Source of the DNA: Pseudomonas moorei
Lineage (GTDB): Bacteria; Pseudomonadota; Gammaproteobacteria; Pseudomonadales; Pseudomonadaceae
Assembly: GCF_008801475.1 (NCBI RefSeq)
Contig: NZ_VZPP01000005.1
Span: 310,001-374,000 of the forward strand
Length of the DNA stretch: 64,000 bases
Reading direction: 5' to 3'
Shown here: positions 19,175 to 27,745 of the stretch, piece by piece
Position numbering within the stretch: position 1 is the first letter of the stretch
How the letters are laid out: each line of letters opens with the position of its first letter
Translations under genes and position numbers: made by a program
The notes under the pieces: model-generated
Told to the model about the DNA's origin: nothing
Databases searched by the model: none
The model's input: the letters and a program-made list of their open reading frames with translations, nothing else

Positions 19175-19284
19175 GGCTTGCTCCAGGGCGGAAAGGCTAC
19201 CAGAATCGGTTGCCTGAGTTAGCGACTGGCCTTGTGGGCAGACGTTATGAATTCTTGGATTGCCGATAGGTTGTTCCGGCGGTG

Positions 19285-19350
19285 TGTAGTTTTACTACAA
19301 ATCTTCCGGCATTTCAGCCTTGCTAATGTATATACGAGTAGTAAAACTAC
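19285..19350. promoter_or_regulatory. Paired GntR/FadR-type operators between aceE and glnE
   Basis: Two 13-base dyads, GTAGTTTTACTAC (19286-19298) and GTAGTAAAACTAC (19338-19350), are reverse complements of each other and each internally symmetric. Both fit the FadR-subfamily GntR consensus TNGTNNNACNA. Their centres are 52 bp apart, close to five helical turns, so bound dimers could sit on one DNA face. A PdhR-like regulator of aceE is plausible but not encoded here. Confidence 0.6.
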
Positions 19351-19557
19351 AGATGAGCGGCTTGTGGCCCCCGGCTGCGTTGTGAGAATAATCGTTAAGG
19401 TTGGTCTTTTTCCAATCGTAAAAGGTGAAAGCTTGATGCTGGATGCCAAAAAAATAGAATTTTCAGCTATTTCTAACTTTTGTTCGACAGTCCTCCAGGT
19501 AGTGTGTTTGCAAGATTCACTACATGCAGCCCAATACACGCCGATCAAGGATAGACC

Positions 19558-22491
19558 ATGAGCCTCCCTCCGCTCGCCGAACTGCCCTCCGTTCTGCTGC
19601 CGTTTGTCACCCGTGCCGAGCAGTCGTTCCGTACCGCCGTCGGTACTTTGGATGATGACCATGGCCTCTCCACCTGGACTCCGGATCGCTGGGCACAGTT
19701 TGCCCGCGTGACCGCCGCCAGCGATTTCGTGATTGAACAGAGTGTTCGTGACCCTTTGATGTTGCTGGATCTGGTGCAGTCCGGCGAACTCGACCGCCAC
19801 TTCGCTCCCGGCGAGTTGTGCGCGCAGATTGCGGCAGCGGTGAGCGCCGCCGAGACCGAAGAGCAGCTCGGTCGCGCGTTGCGCCGTCAACGTGCCCGTC
19901 ATCAGGTACGGATTATCTGGCGTGACCTGACCCGCCAGGCCGATCTGGTGCAGACCTGCCGCGACCTGTCGGACATGGCCGACGCCAGCATCGACCAGGC
20001 CTATCAGTGGCTGTACTCGCGCCATTGCCAGCAGTTCGGCGTACCTACCGGTCGACGCAGTGGCCAGCCGCAGCAAATGGTTGTCCTGGGCATGGGCAAG
20101 CTCGGTGCGGTGGAACTCAACCTTTCGTCGGACATCGACCTGATTTTCGCTTACCCCGAGGGCGGCGAAACCGTCGGCGTGAAACGTCCGCTGGATAACC
20201 AGGAATTCTTCATCCGCCTTGGGCAGCGCCTGATCAAGGCCCTGGACCCGATGACCGTCGACGGTTTTGTGTTCCGTGTCGACATGCGCCTGCGGCCTTA
20301 CGGTTCGGCGGGCGCGCTGGTCCTGAGTTTCAACGCGCTGGAGCAGTACTATCAGGATCAGGGTCGCGACTGGGAACGCTACGCGATGATCAAGTCGCGG
20401 GTGGTGGCGGGCGATCAAGTGGCCGGCGCGCAACTGCAAGAGATGCTGCGACCCTTCGTATACCGGCGTTATCTGGACTTCTCGGCCATCGAAGCGCTGC
20501 GCACCATGAAGCAACTGATCCAGCAGGAAGTGCGGCGCAAGGGCATGGCCGACAACATCAAGCTGGGCTCCGGTGGCATCCGGGAAGTCGAGTTCATCGC
20601 CCAGGCTTTCCAGTTGATTCACGGTGGCCGCGACCTGAGCCTGCAGCAACGTCCACTATTAAAGGTACTGAGCACGCTGGAAGGTCAGGGTTACTTGCCG
20701 CCGGCGGTGATCAGCGAGCTGCGCGAAGGCTACGAATTCCTCCGTTACACCGAACATGCGATCCAGGCGATTGCCGACCGCCAGACGCAGATGCTGCCCG
20801 ATGGCGAGCAGGATCAGGCGCGCATTGCCTTTATGTTGGGGTTCGCCGATTGGGCGGCTTTTCATGAGCAACTGATGTACTGGCGCGGCCGCATTGCCTG
20901 GCACTTCGCCCAGGTGATCGCCGATCCCGACGAAGACGATGCCGAAAGCGAAGTGGTGGTCGGTGGTGAATGGCTACCCCTCTGGGAAGAGGCTCAGGAT
21001 GAAGAGGCGGCCTGTCGCCAGTTGCAGGAGGGTGGTTTCAGCGATGCGCCCAAGGCGCTGAAAGCCCTGGCCAGCCTGCGTGGCAGTCCTCAGCTGCGGG
21101 CCATGCAGCGATTGGGGCGCGAGCGCCTCGATGCATTTATCCCGCGGTTGTTGGCTCAGGCCGTGGAGCACGCGAACCCGGATCTGGTGCTGGAGCGGGT
21201 GCTGCCACTGGTGGAAGCCGTGGCTCGCCGCTCGGCCTATCTGGTGCTGTTGACCGAAAACCCCGGTGCCTTGCGGCGCCTGCTGACCTTGTGCGCAGCG
21301 AGCCCGTGGATCGCCGAACAGATCACCCGCTTTCCGTTGCTGCTCGACGAACTGCTCAACGAAGGCCGGCTGTTCAAACCGCCCCTGGCGCCGGAATTGG
21401 CCGCCGAATTGCGCGAGCGCCTGACGCGAATCCCCGAGGACGACCTCGAACAGCAAATGGAAGCCTTGCGCCATTTCAAACTGGCGCACCGCTTGCGGGT
21501 TGCTGCATCGGAAATCGCCGGCAGCCTGCCACTGATGAAAGTCAGCGATTACCTGACCTGGCTCGCCGAAGCGATTCTGGAGCAAGTGCTGGCCCTGGCC
21601 TGGCGTCAGACCGTGGCCAAGTACGGTACGCCACTGCGCAGCGACGGCACGTTGTGCGATCCCGGCTTCATCATTGTCGGTTATGGAAAGGTCGGCGGCC
21701 TGGAATTGGGGCATGGTTCGGACCTGGATCTGGTGTTCATCCACGATGGCGATCCGCAAGCGGAGACCGATGGGCCGAAGCCTATCGATGGGGCGCAATT
21801 CTTTACCCGCCTGGGGCAACGGATCATTCACTTGCTGACGGCCCAGACCAACTCCGGTCAACTCTATGAAGTGGATATGCGCCTTCGACCGTCAGGTGCG
21901 GCGGGGTTGCTGGTGAGTTCGCTGGGGGCTTTTGCCCGCTATCAGGAAAATGAAGCCTGGACCTGGGAGCATCAGGCATTGGTGCGGGCCCGGGTGTTGG
22001 TGGGCAGCGAGGATGTTGGCCGCGCATTCGAACAGGTTCGCGCGGCGATCCTGGGCAAAACGCGTGATTTGCCGACCCTGCGCCAGGAGGTCAGCGAGAT
22101 GCGCGCCAAGATGCGCGACAACCTCGGCAGCAAGAGCACCGCCGCCGGCACCGGGGCAAATGCCTTCGAGGCCACGGCGCCGTTCGATCTCAAGCAGGAC
22201 GCCGGAGGTATCGTCGATATTGAATTTATGGTGCAATACGCGGCCCTGGCGTGGTCCGAAACACATCCGGCATTGCTGCGCTGGACGGACAATATCCGGA
22301 TTCTGGAAGAGCTGGAGCACGAAGGCCTGATGCCCGCCGAAGATACCAGCCTGTTGCGTGAAGCCTATAAGGCGTACCGCTCCGCCGCCCACCGGCAGGC
22401 CTTGCAGAAGGACCCGGGGGTGATTCCCGGCGACCAGTTCGCGGACGAACGGCGACAGGTCATGCGGATCTGGAAAGAGCTGGGGTTGTAG
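19558..22491 (+). CDS. glnE: Bifunctional glutamine synthetase adenylyltransferase/deadenylylase
   Basis: Controls glutamine synthetase by adding or removing AMP in response to PII and glutamine. At 977 residues it has the two nucleotidyltransferase domains of the family: the N-terminal one (adenylyl-removing) with GMGKLGAVELNLSSDIDL near residue 178, and the C-terminal one (adenylylating) with GYGKVGGLELGHGSDLDL near 707. AAGGA precedes the ATG. Its stop codon lies inside a REP element. Confidence 0.97.
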   Translation: MSLPPLAELPSVLLPFVTRAEQSFRTAVGTLDDDHGLSTWTPDRWAQFARVTAASDFVIEQSVRDPLMLLDLVQSGELDRHFAPGELCAQIAAAVSAAETEEQLGRALRRQRARHQVRIIWRDLTRQADLVQTCRDLSDMADASIDQAYQWLYSRHCQQFGVPTGRRSGQPQQMVVLGMGKLGAVELNLSSDIDLIFAYPEGGETVGVKRPLDNQEFFIRLGQRLIKALDPMTVDGFVFRVDMRLRPYGSAGALVLSFNALEQYYQDQGRDWERYAMIKSRVVAGDQVAGAQLQEMLRPFVYRRYLDFSAIEALRTMKQLIQQEVRRKGMADNIKLGSGGIREVEFIAQAFQLIHGGRDLSLQQRPLLKVLSTLEGQGYLPPAVISELREGYEFLRYTEHAIQAIADRQTQMLPDGEQDQARIAFMLGFADWAAFHEQLMYWRGRIAWHFAQVIADPDEDDAESEVVVGGEWLPLWEEAQDEEAACRQLQEGGFSDAPKALKALASLRGSPQLRAMQRLGRERLDAFIPRLLAQAVEHANPDLVLERVLPLVEAVARRSAYLVLLTENPGALRRLLTLCAASPWIAEQITRFPLLLDELLNEGRLFKPPLAPELAAELRERLTRIPEDDLEQQMEALRHFKLAHRLRVAASEIAGSLPLMKVSDYLTWLAEAILEQVLALAWRQTVAKYGTPLRSDGTLCDPGFIIVGYGKVGGLELGHGSDLDLVFIHDGDPQAETDGPKPIDGAQFFTRLGQRIIHLLTAQTNSGQLYEVDMRLRPSGAAGLLVSSLGAFARYQENEAWTWEHQALVRARVLVGSEDVGRAFEQVRAAILGKTRDLPTLRQEVSEMRAKMRDNLGSKSTAAGTGANAFEATAPFDLKQDAGGIVDIEFMVQYAALAWSETHPALLRWTDNIRILEELEHEGLMPAEDTSLLREAYKAYRSAAHRQALQKDPGVIPGDQFADERRQVMRIWKELGL

Positions 22492-22589
22492 AAGCGAGCT
22501 TGCTCGCGATGGTGGTTAACGATGACTCGGCTAACCTGATACCCCGCGCAGTCCTCAGGTTCATCGCGAGCAGGCTCGCTCCCACAGGG
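22487..22589. repeat. REPIN overlapping the glnE stop codon
   Basis: TGTAGAAGCGAGCTTGCTCG at 22487-22506 and the inverted arm ATCGCGAGCAGGCTCGCTCC at 22563-22582 form a REP doublet. The left arm contains the TAG stop of glnE (22489-22491), so the element abuts or shaped the gene's 3' end. Confidence 0.85.
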
Positions 22590-22627
22590 ATTAGTGGTGA
22601 TGTGTAGATTGAGGCACCCATACCCAA

Positions 22628-22653
22628 TGTGGGAGCGAGCCTGCTCGCGATAG
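22628..22653. repeat. Single REP
   Basis: One more copy, from TGTGGGAGCGAGCCTG to CTCGCGATAG, between glnE and waaF, giving three REP units in about 170 bases. Confidence 0.8.
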
Positions 22654-22771
22654 CGGAGTGACAGTCGACAGCAATGTTGAAAGTGATGACCCATCGCAAG
22701 CATGCGTTGCCCCTGCAGAGATTCTCGAGGCGGGGAGGCGTAAAGCCTCCCCGGATCGTTTTGGAAACCAC

Positions 22772-23806
22772 ATGAAAATTCTGATCGTTGGGCCCAGTTG
22801 GGTCGGTGACATGGTGATGGCGCAGACACTGTTTCAGTGTCTCAAGCAACGCCACCCGCAATGCGAAATCGACGTGCTGGCCCCCGAGTGGAGCCGGCCG
22901 ATTCTTGAGCGCATGCCCGAAGTCCGCCAGGCCCTGAGCTTTCCGCTCGGTCACGGCGTGCTGGAGCTGGCGACGCGTCGGCGTATCGGCAAATCCCTGG
23001 CCGGTCAGTACGACCAGGCGATCCTGTTGCCCAATTCCCTGAAGTCGGCGCTGGTGCCGTTCTTCGCCGGCATCCCCAAACGCACCGGTTGGCGCGGCGA
23101 ATTCCGTTACGGCCTGCTCAATGATGTGCGCACGCTGGACAAGGAACGTTACCCGCTGATGATCGAGCGCTTCATGGCCCTGGCGTACGAGCCGGGTGTC
23201 GAATTGCCCAAACCTTACCCGCGACCGAGCCTGCAGATCGACCCGGTGACCCGCGAAGCGGCACTGGCCAAGTTCGGTCTGGCTCTCGATCGTCCGGTGC
23301 TGGCGCTGTGTCCGGGCGCCGAGTTTGGCGAATCCAAGCGCTGGCCGTCGGAGCACTACGCCAAGGTTGCCGAAGCGAAAATCCGCGAGGGTTGGCAAGT
23401 CTGGCTGTTCGGTTCGAAAAACGATCATGCCGTGGGCGAAGACATTCGTTCGCGCCTGATTCCCGGTTTGCGTGAAGAGTCGGTGAACCTCAGTGGCGGC
23501 ACTTCGCTGGCCGAGGCGATCGATCTGCTGTCCTGCGCCGACTCGGTGGTGTCCAACGATTCCGGCCTGATGCACGTCGCCGCCGCACTGAACCGGCCGC
23601 TGGTGGCAGTCTACGGTTCGACTTCGCCGGGTTTTACGCCGCCGCTGGCCGAGCACGTCGAAATCGTGCGCCTGGGCATCGAATGCAGCCCTTGCTTCGA
23701 TCGCACCTGCCGATTCGGCCATTACAACTGCCTGCGCCAGCTCATGCCGCAGGCAGTGAACGAAGCCTTGCAGCGGTTGCAGGGCACTGTGGTCGAGGTT
23801 CAATAG
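22772..23806 (+). CDS. waaF: LPS heptosyltransferase II WaaF
   Basis: Adds the second L-glycero-D-manno-heptose to the LPS inner core using ADP-heptose (GT9 family), at the cytoplasmic face of the inner membrane. The start at 22772 gives MKILIVGPSWVGDMVMAQTL, the standard N-terminus; the in-frame extension upstream runs into REP DNA and is unlikely coding. 344 residues. The C-terminal ADP-heptose site SNDSGLMHVAAAL is present. First gene of the core operon, with waaC one base behind its stop. Confidence 0.95.
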   Translation: MKILIVGPSWVGDMVMAQTLFQCLKQRHPQCEIDVLAPEWSRPILERMPEVRQALSFPLGHGVLELATRRRIGKSLAGQYDQAILLPNSLKSALVPFFAGIPKRTGWRGEFRYGLLNDVRTLDKERYPLMIERFMALAYEPGVELPKPYPRPSLQIDPVTREAALAKFGLALDRPVLALCPGAEFGESKRWPSEHYAKVAEAKIREGWQVWLFGSKNDHAVGEDIRSRLIPGLREESVNLSGGTSLAEAIDLLSCADSVVSNDSGLMHVAAALNRPLVAVYGSTSPGFTPPLAEHVEIVRLGIECSPCFDRTCRFGHYNCLRQLMPQAVNEALQRLQGTVVEVQ

Positions 23807-23807
23807 T

Positions 23808-24869
23808 TTGCGGGTACTGCTGATCAAGACTTCATCGCTGGGCGACGTGATTCACGCGTTGCCGGCGTTGACCGATGCGGCGCGGGCGATTCCCGGCATC
23901 AAATTCGACTGGGTGGTGGAGGAGGGGTTCGCCGAGATCCCGACCTGGCACCCGGCGGTGGGCAAGGTGATTCCGGTGGCGATCCGTCGCTGGCGCAAGA
24001 ACATCTGGCAAACCATCAAGAGTGGCGAGTGGAAGCGCTTCAAGCAAAGCGTTCGTGCGACCCGGTACGACCTGGTCATTGATGCCCAGGGTCTGCTGAA
24101 AAGTGCCTGGCTGACCCGTTACGTCAAGGCGCCGGTGGCCGGCCTGGACAAGAGCTCGGCACGCGAGCCGATCGCTGCGCGTTTCTATGATCGGCGCCTG
24201 GCGGTTGCCCGTGGCCAGCATGCGGTGGAGCGAGTTCGCCAGTTGTTCGCCATCGCCCTCGGCTACGACCTGCCCAAGGGCTTGGGCGATTACGGCCTGA
24301 GCGTCGAGCGCCTCGTGGAGTTGCCGCGCAAGAACCCCTACGTGCTGTTTCTACACGGCACCACTTGGGACACCAAGCACTGGCCCGAAGCCTACTGGCG
24401 CGAGCTGGCCGAACGTGTCGGTTATCTGGGCGTCGGGGTGAAGTTGCCCTGGGGCAATGCCATCGAGAAGGCCCGCGCCGAGCGCATTGCCAAAGACATG
24501 AAGCACGTCGAAGTGCTGCCCAAACTGAATCTGGCCGGTGTCGGCAAAGTGCTGGCCGGCGCACAGGCCTGCGTGGCAGTGGACACCGGCCTGGGGCACC
24601 TGGCCGCTGCACTGGACGTGCCGACGCTGTCATTGTTCGGCCCGACCAATCCTGGCCTGACCGGAGCCTATGGCAAGTCGCAGATCCACATCGCCAGCGA
24701 CTTCCCTTGCGCGCCTTGCCTGCAAAAAAAATGCACCTATCAACCGACGGCCGAAGACGCCCGTCGGTTTGACCTGAAACGCGAGTGGCCGCTGTGCTTC
24801 ACGCGTCTGAATCCCGAGCGTGTCGCGAGCCGACTGAGCACGTTGTTACTGGCTGAGGAGCTGCGCTGA
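23808..24869 (+). CDS. waaC: LPS heptosyltransferase I WaaC
   Basis: Transfers the first heptose to Kdo (GT9). The start is a TTG at 23808 (MRVLLIKTSSLGDVIHALPA); no in-frame ATG exists near this conserved N-terminus, and GAGG at 23795-23798 is suitably placed inside the end of waaF. 353 residues. AVDTGLGHLAAALDVPT is the nucleotide-sugar site. The C-terminus overlaps the waaG start. Confidence 0.95.
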   Translation: MRVLLIKTSSLGDVIHALPALTDAARAIPGIKFDWVVEEGFAEIPTWHPAVGKVIPVAIRRWRKNIWQTIKSGEWKRFKQSVRATRYDLVIDAQGLLKSAWLTRYVKAPVAGLDKSSAREPIAARFYDRRLAVARGQHAVERVRQLFAIALGYDLPKGLGDYGLSVERLVELPRKNPYVLFLHGTTWDTKHWPEAYWRELAERVGYLGVGVKLPWGNAIEKARAERIAKDMKHVEVLPKLNLAGVGKVLAGAQACVAVDTGLGHLAAALDVPTLSLFGPTNPGLTGAYGKSQIHIASDFPCAPCLQKKCTYQPTAEDARRFDLKREWPLCFTRLNPERVASRLSTLLLAEELR

Positions 24870-25993
24870 TGCAATTGGCATTTGTCCTGTACAAATATTT
24901 TCCCTTTGGCGGCTTGCAGCGCGACTTCATGCGCATTGCCCTGGAGTGCCAAAAGCGTGGCCACCAGATTCGCGTCTACACGTTGATCTGGGAAGGCGAC
25001 GTGCCGCCGGGCTTCGAAGTGCTGGTAGCGCCGGTCAAGGCTTTGTTCAACCATCGGCGCAACGAAAAACTCAGCGCGTGGATGGAGGCGGACCTGGCCA
25101 AGCGTCCGGTCGACCGTTTGATCGGCTTCAACAAAATGCCGGGCCTGGATGTCTACTACGCCGCCGACGGCTGCTTCGAAGACAAGGCGCAGAATCTGCG
25201 TAATTCGCTGTACCGGCGCTGGGGGCGTTACCGCCACTTTGCCGAGTACGAACGCGCGGTGTTCGCCAGGGATGCCAAGACCGAAATCCTGATGATTTCC
25301 GAAGTGCAGCAGCCGTTGTTCATCAAGCACTACGACACGCCGCTCAAGCGCTTCCATCTGCTGCCACCGGGCATTGCCCAGGACCGGCGGCGCCCGGCCG
25401 ATGCGGACGACATCCGCGCCGGCTTCCGAGCCGAATTCAGCTTGAAGGATGATGAGTTGCTGTTGGTCCAGATCGGTTCCGGTTTCAAGACCAAGGGTGT
25501 GGATCGCAGCCTCAAGGCCCTGGCCGCATTGCCCGCTGATCTGAAGAAACGCACCCGGCTGTTTGTAATCGGCCAGGACGACCCCAAGTTATTCCAGATG
25601 CAAAGTGCCACGCTGGGACTCGGCGACAACGTGACGTTCCTCAAGGGGCGCAGCGATATTCCGCGTTTCCTGCTCGGTGCCGATCTGTTGATCCACCCGG
25701 CGTACAACGAAAACACCGGCACCGTGCTGCTTGAGGCGCTGGTGGCCGGGTTGCCGGTGCTGGTGAGTGCGGTATGCGGTTACGCCCACTACATTGCCGA
25801 GGCCGATGCCGGCCTGGTGCTGGATGAGCCGTTCGATCAATCGCAGTTGAACCAGTACCTGACCGGCATGCTGAATGACGCTCAGGCACGGGCGGCCTGG
25901 AGCCGCAATGGTGTGGCCTTCGCCGAGACGGCCGACCTCTATAGCATGCCGCAGCACGCGGCTGATGTGATTCTGGCGGAGCACGCTGAATGA
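24869..25993 (+). CDS. waaG: LPS core glucosyltransferase WaaG
   Basis: A GT4/GT-B glycosyltransferase that adds the first hexose of the outer core to heptose II. In E. coli this is glucose; in Pseudomonas the homologue adds galactosamine according to published structures. 374 residues. MQLAFVLYKYFPFGGLQRDF is the N-terminal acceptor domain, and a C-terminal nucleotide-sugar domain carries HPAYNENTGTVLLEAL. The ATG overlaps the waaC stop by one base, and the 3' end overlaps waaP by 4 bases. Confidence 0.93.
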   Translation: MQLAFVLYKYFPFGGLQRDFMRIALECQKRGHQIRVYTLIWEGDVPPGFEVLVAPVKALFNHRRNEKLSAWMEADLAKRPVDRLIGFNKMPGLDVYYAADGCFEDKAQNLRNSLYRRWGRYRHFAEYERAVFARDAKTEILMISEVQQPLFIKHYDTPLKRFHLLPPGIAQDRRRPADADDIRAGFRAEFSLKDDELLLVQIGSGFKTKGVDRSLKALAALPADLKKRTRLFVIGQDDPKLFQMQSATLGLGDNVTFLKGRSDIPRFLLGADLLIHPAYNENTGTVLLEALVAGLPVLVSAVCGYAHYIAEADAGLVLDEPFDQSQLNQYLTGMLNDAQARAAWSRNGVAFAETADLYSMPQHAADVILAEHAE

Positions 25994-26796
25994 AGTTGAT
26001 GCTGGCTGAACCGTTCAAGAGCCTCTGGGCCGGACGCGACCCGTTCGCCGAAGTCGAGGGGCTGCAGGGCGAGGTGTACCGCGAACTGGAAGCTCGCCGC
26101 ACCCTGCGCACTGAAGTGGACGGCAACGGGTTCTTCGTGAAAATTCACCGTGGCATCGGCTGGGGCGAAATCTTCAAGAACTTGCTCACCGCCAAATTAC
26201 CGGTGCTCGGCGCGGGCCAGGAGTGGAAAGCCATCCAGCGTCTGCAGGAAGTCGGGGTCCCGACCATGACCGCTGTGGCTTACGGCGAAAAGGGCAGCAA
26301 CCCGGCAGACCAGCACTCGTTCATCGTCACCGAAGAACTGGCACCGACTGTCAGTCTCGAAGATTTCAGCCTCGATTGGGTCAAGCAGCCGCCCGAGCCA
26401 CGGCTCAAGCGCGCGCTGATCGCCGAAGTGGCGCGTATGACCGGCATGATGCACCGCGCCGGGGTCAACCATCGCGACTGCTACATCTGTCACTTCCTGC
26501 TGCACACCGACAAACCGGTGACCGCGGATGACTTCAAGCTCTCGGTGATCGACCTGCACCGCGCCCAGACCCGACCGGCGATCACCCGGCGCTGGCGCGA
26601 CAAGGATCTGGCGGCGCTGTATTTCTCGGCGCTGGACATCGGATTGACCCGGCGCGACAAACTGCGCTTCCTCAAAGGTTATTTCCAGCGACCGCTGCGC
26701 CAGATCCTGGCGGAAGAAGGCCCGCTGCTGGCGTGGCTTGAAGGCAAGGCCAACAAGCTTTACGAGCGTAAACAGCGCTACGGGGATGCGCTCTGA
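25990..26796 (+). CDS. waaP: LPS core heptose I kinase WaaP
   Basis: Phosphorylates O4 of heptose I, a step essential for viability in P. aeruginosa because core phosphates hold the outer membrane together. 268 residues with a protein-kinase-like fold. NHRDCYICHF places the catalytic aspartate at residue 163, the position known in P. aeruginosa WaaP. VIDLHRAQ is the metal-binding segment. It overlaps waaG (ATGA) and wapP by one base. Confidence 0.95.
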   Translation: MKLMLAEPFKSLWAGRDPFAEVEGLQGEVYRELEARRTLRTEVDGNGFFVKIHRGIGWGEIFKNLLTAKLPVLGAGQEWKAIQRLQEVGVPTMTAVAYGEKGSNPADQHSFIVTEELAPTVSLEDFSLDWVKQPPEPRLKRALIAEVARMTGMMHRAGVNHRDCYICHFLLHTDKPVTADDFKLSVIDLHRAQTRPAITRRWRDKDLAALYFSALDIGLTRRDKLRFLKGYFQRPLRQILAEEGPLLAWLEGKANKLYERKQRYGDAL

Positions 26797-27530
26797 TGTC
26801 GGGCTGGAAACTGGAACCGGCTTACAGCGACCTGGCAGATGACTTCGGTAGTCTTGATGCTGTGTTTGCGCTCAAAGGCGAGCAGCTGACCCTCGATCCG
26901 CTGTCCGAGGTCATTCGCATTCGGCGCAATGGCGTCAACTATTACGTCAAGCGCTATGTCGGTGCAGGCAAAGGCCTGCGTCGCTACCTCGGCAAGCCGA
27001 GGGTGAAGATGGAGTGGCAGAACCTCAAGCGCTTCGCCAAGTGGGGCATTCCCACTGCCGAGGTGGTGGCGTGGGGGCTGGAGCGACGCGGCGCGGCCTA
27101 TGATCGTGGGGCAATGATCACCCGTGAATTGCCCCATACCGAAGACCTGTCGGTATTGGCCAACCGGCGCGATCCGAAGCTTGCGGACCGTGCCTGGGTC
27201 GAAGCGGTCAGTCGTCAATTGGCCGACTACACCCGGACCATGCACGATCACCGGTTCACCCATAACGATCTGAAGTGGCGCAACCTGCTGATCGACGATC
27301 AGGCCAGACTGTTTCTGATCGACTGCCCCAATGGGGATTTCTGGCGCGGTTTCTGGCTCAAGTACCGTATTACCAAGGACCTGGCGTGTCTCGACAAGGT
27401 TGCCAAGTATCACCTGTCGGCGACCCAGCGCCTGCGCTTTTACCTGCAATACAGGCAAAGGACCCGCCTCACCGCTGCGGATAAAAAGCGGATCCGGCAT
27501 GTGGTGAGATTTTTCGAGGGGCGTGAATGA
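26796..27530 (+). CDS. wapP: LPS core kinase WapP (InaA family)
   Basis: 244 residues, kinase-like. An N-terminal NYYVKRYVGAGKGLRRYL segment supplies the ATP lysine. FTHNDLKWRNLLIDD is the catalytic loop and LFLIDCPNGDF the metal site. By position after waaP it is the PA5008 (wapP) equivalent, implicated in phosphorylating heptose II. The exact site modified is inferred from that family. ATG overlaps the waaP stop; the 3' end overlaps the wapQ remnant. Confidence 0.88.
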   Translation: MSGWKLEPAYSDLADDFGSLDAVFALKGEQLTLDPLSEVIRIRRNGVNYYVKRYVGAGKGLRRYLGKPRVKMEWQNLKRFAKWGIPTAEVVAWGLERRGAAYDRGAMITRELPHTEDLSVLANRRDPKLADRAWVEAVSRQLADYTRTMHDHRFTHNDLKWRNLLIDDQARLFLIDCPNGDFWRGFWLKYRITKDLACLDKVAKYHLSATQRLRFYLQYRQRTRLTAADKKRIRHVVRFFEGRE

Positions 27531-27745
27531 CTGATTTTCTGGCCGCTGAAGACCATGCGCAGCTTGAGCGTCATGGCCTTGGCTCTTTCGACGCGCTCTG
27601 GACCCTGCAGCTTGATGACGACTTGAAAAAGCCCCGGCCTTTGTTATTGGGCCAGCGCGACCGGATCAAGGATCCGGAGCCGTTACTGCGTCGGGCGTCC
27701 GAGTGGAGCGAATATCACATGCGCGGCCAGAAGGAGAAGTGTTGA
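27527..27745 (+). pseudogene. wapQ: Internally deleted remnant of the WapQ core kinase
   Basis: Only 72 codons, where related pseudomonads have a kinase of about 250 residues between wapP and the PA5006 homologue. The first 30 residues (MTDFLAAEDHAQLERHGLGS and on) look like an intact WapQ N-terminus. The rest (LKKPRPLLLGQRDRIKDPEP, then LLRRASEWSE) looks like the segment after the catalytic aspartate. The ATP-binding lysine region and HxD catalytic loop are missing. The reading frame survived the loss, as did the ATGA coupling with wapP and the TGATG coupling with the next gene. Resemblance to WapQ is from memory. It cannot be an active kinase; whether the peptide is made is unknown. Confidence 0.65.

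Noticed and set aside
16652..19222. 856-codon plus-strand frame opposite aceE
   Set aside because: Antisense shadow; aceE on the other strand has full-length family identity and a thiamine motif.
22487..22653. Repeated palindromes as a possible CRISPR array
   Set aside because: Units alternate in orientation, spacing is irregular and there are only three; this is REP/REPIN structure.
22460..23827. 455-codon minus-strand frame opposite waaF
   Set aside because: Shadow of waaF extended through REP DNA.
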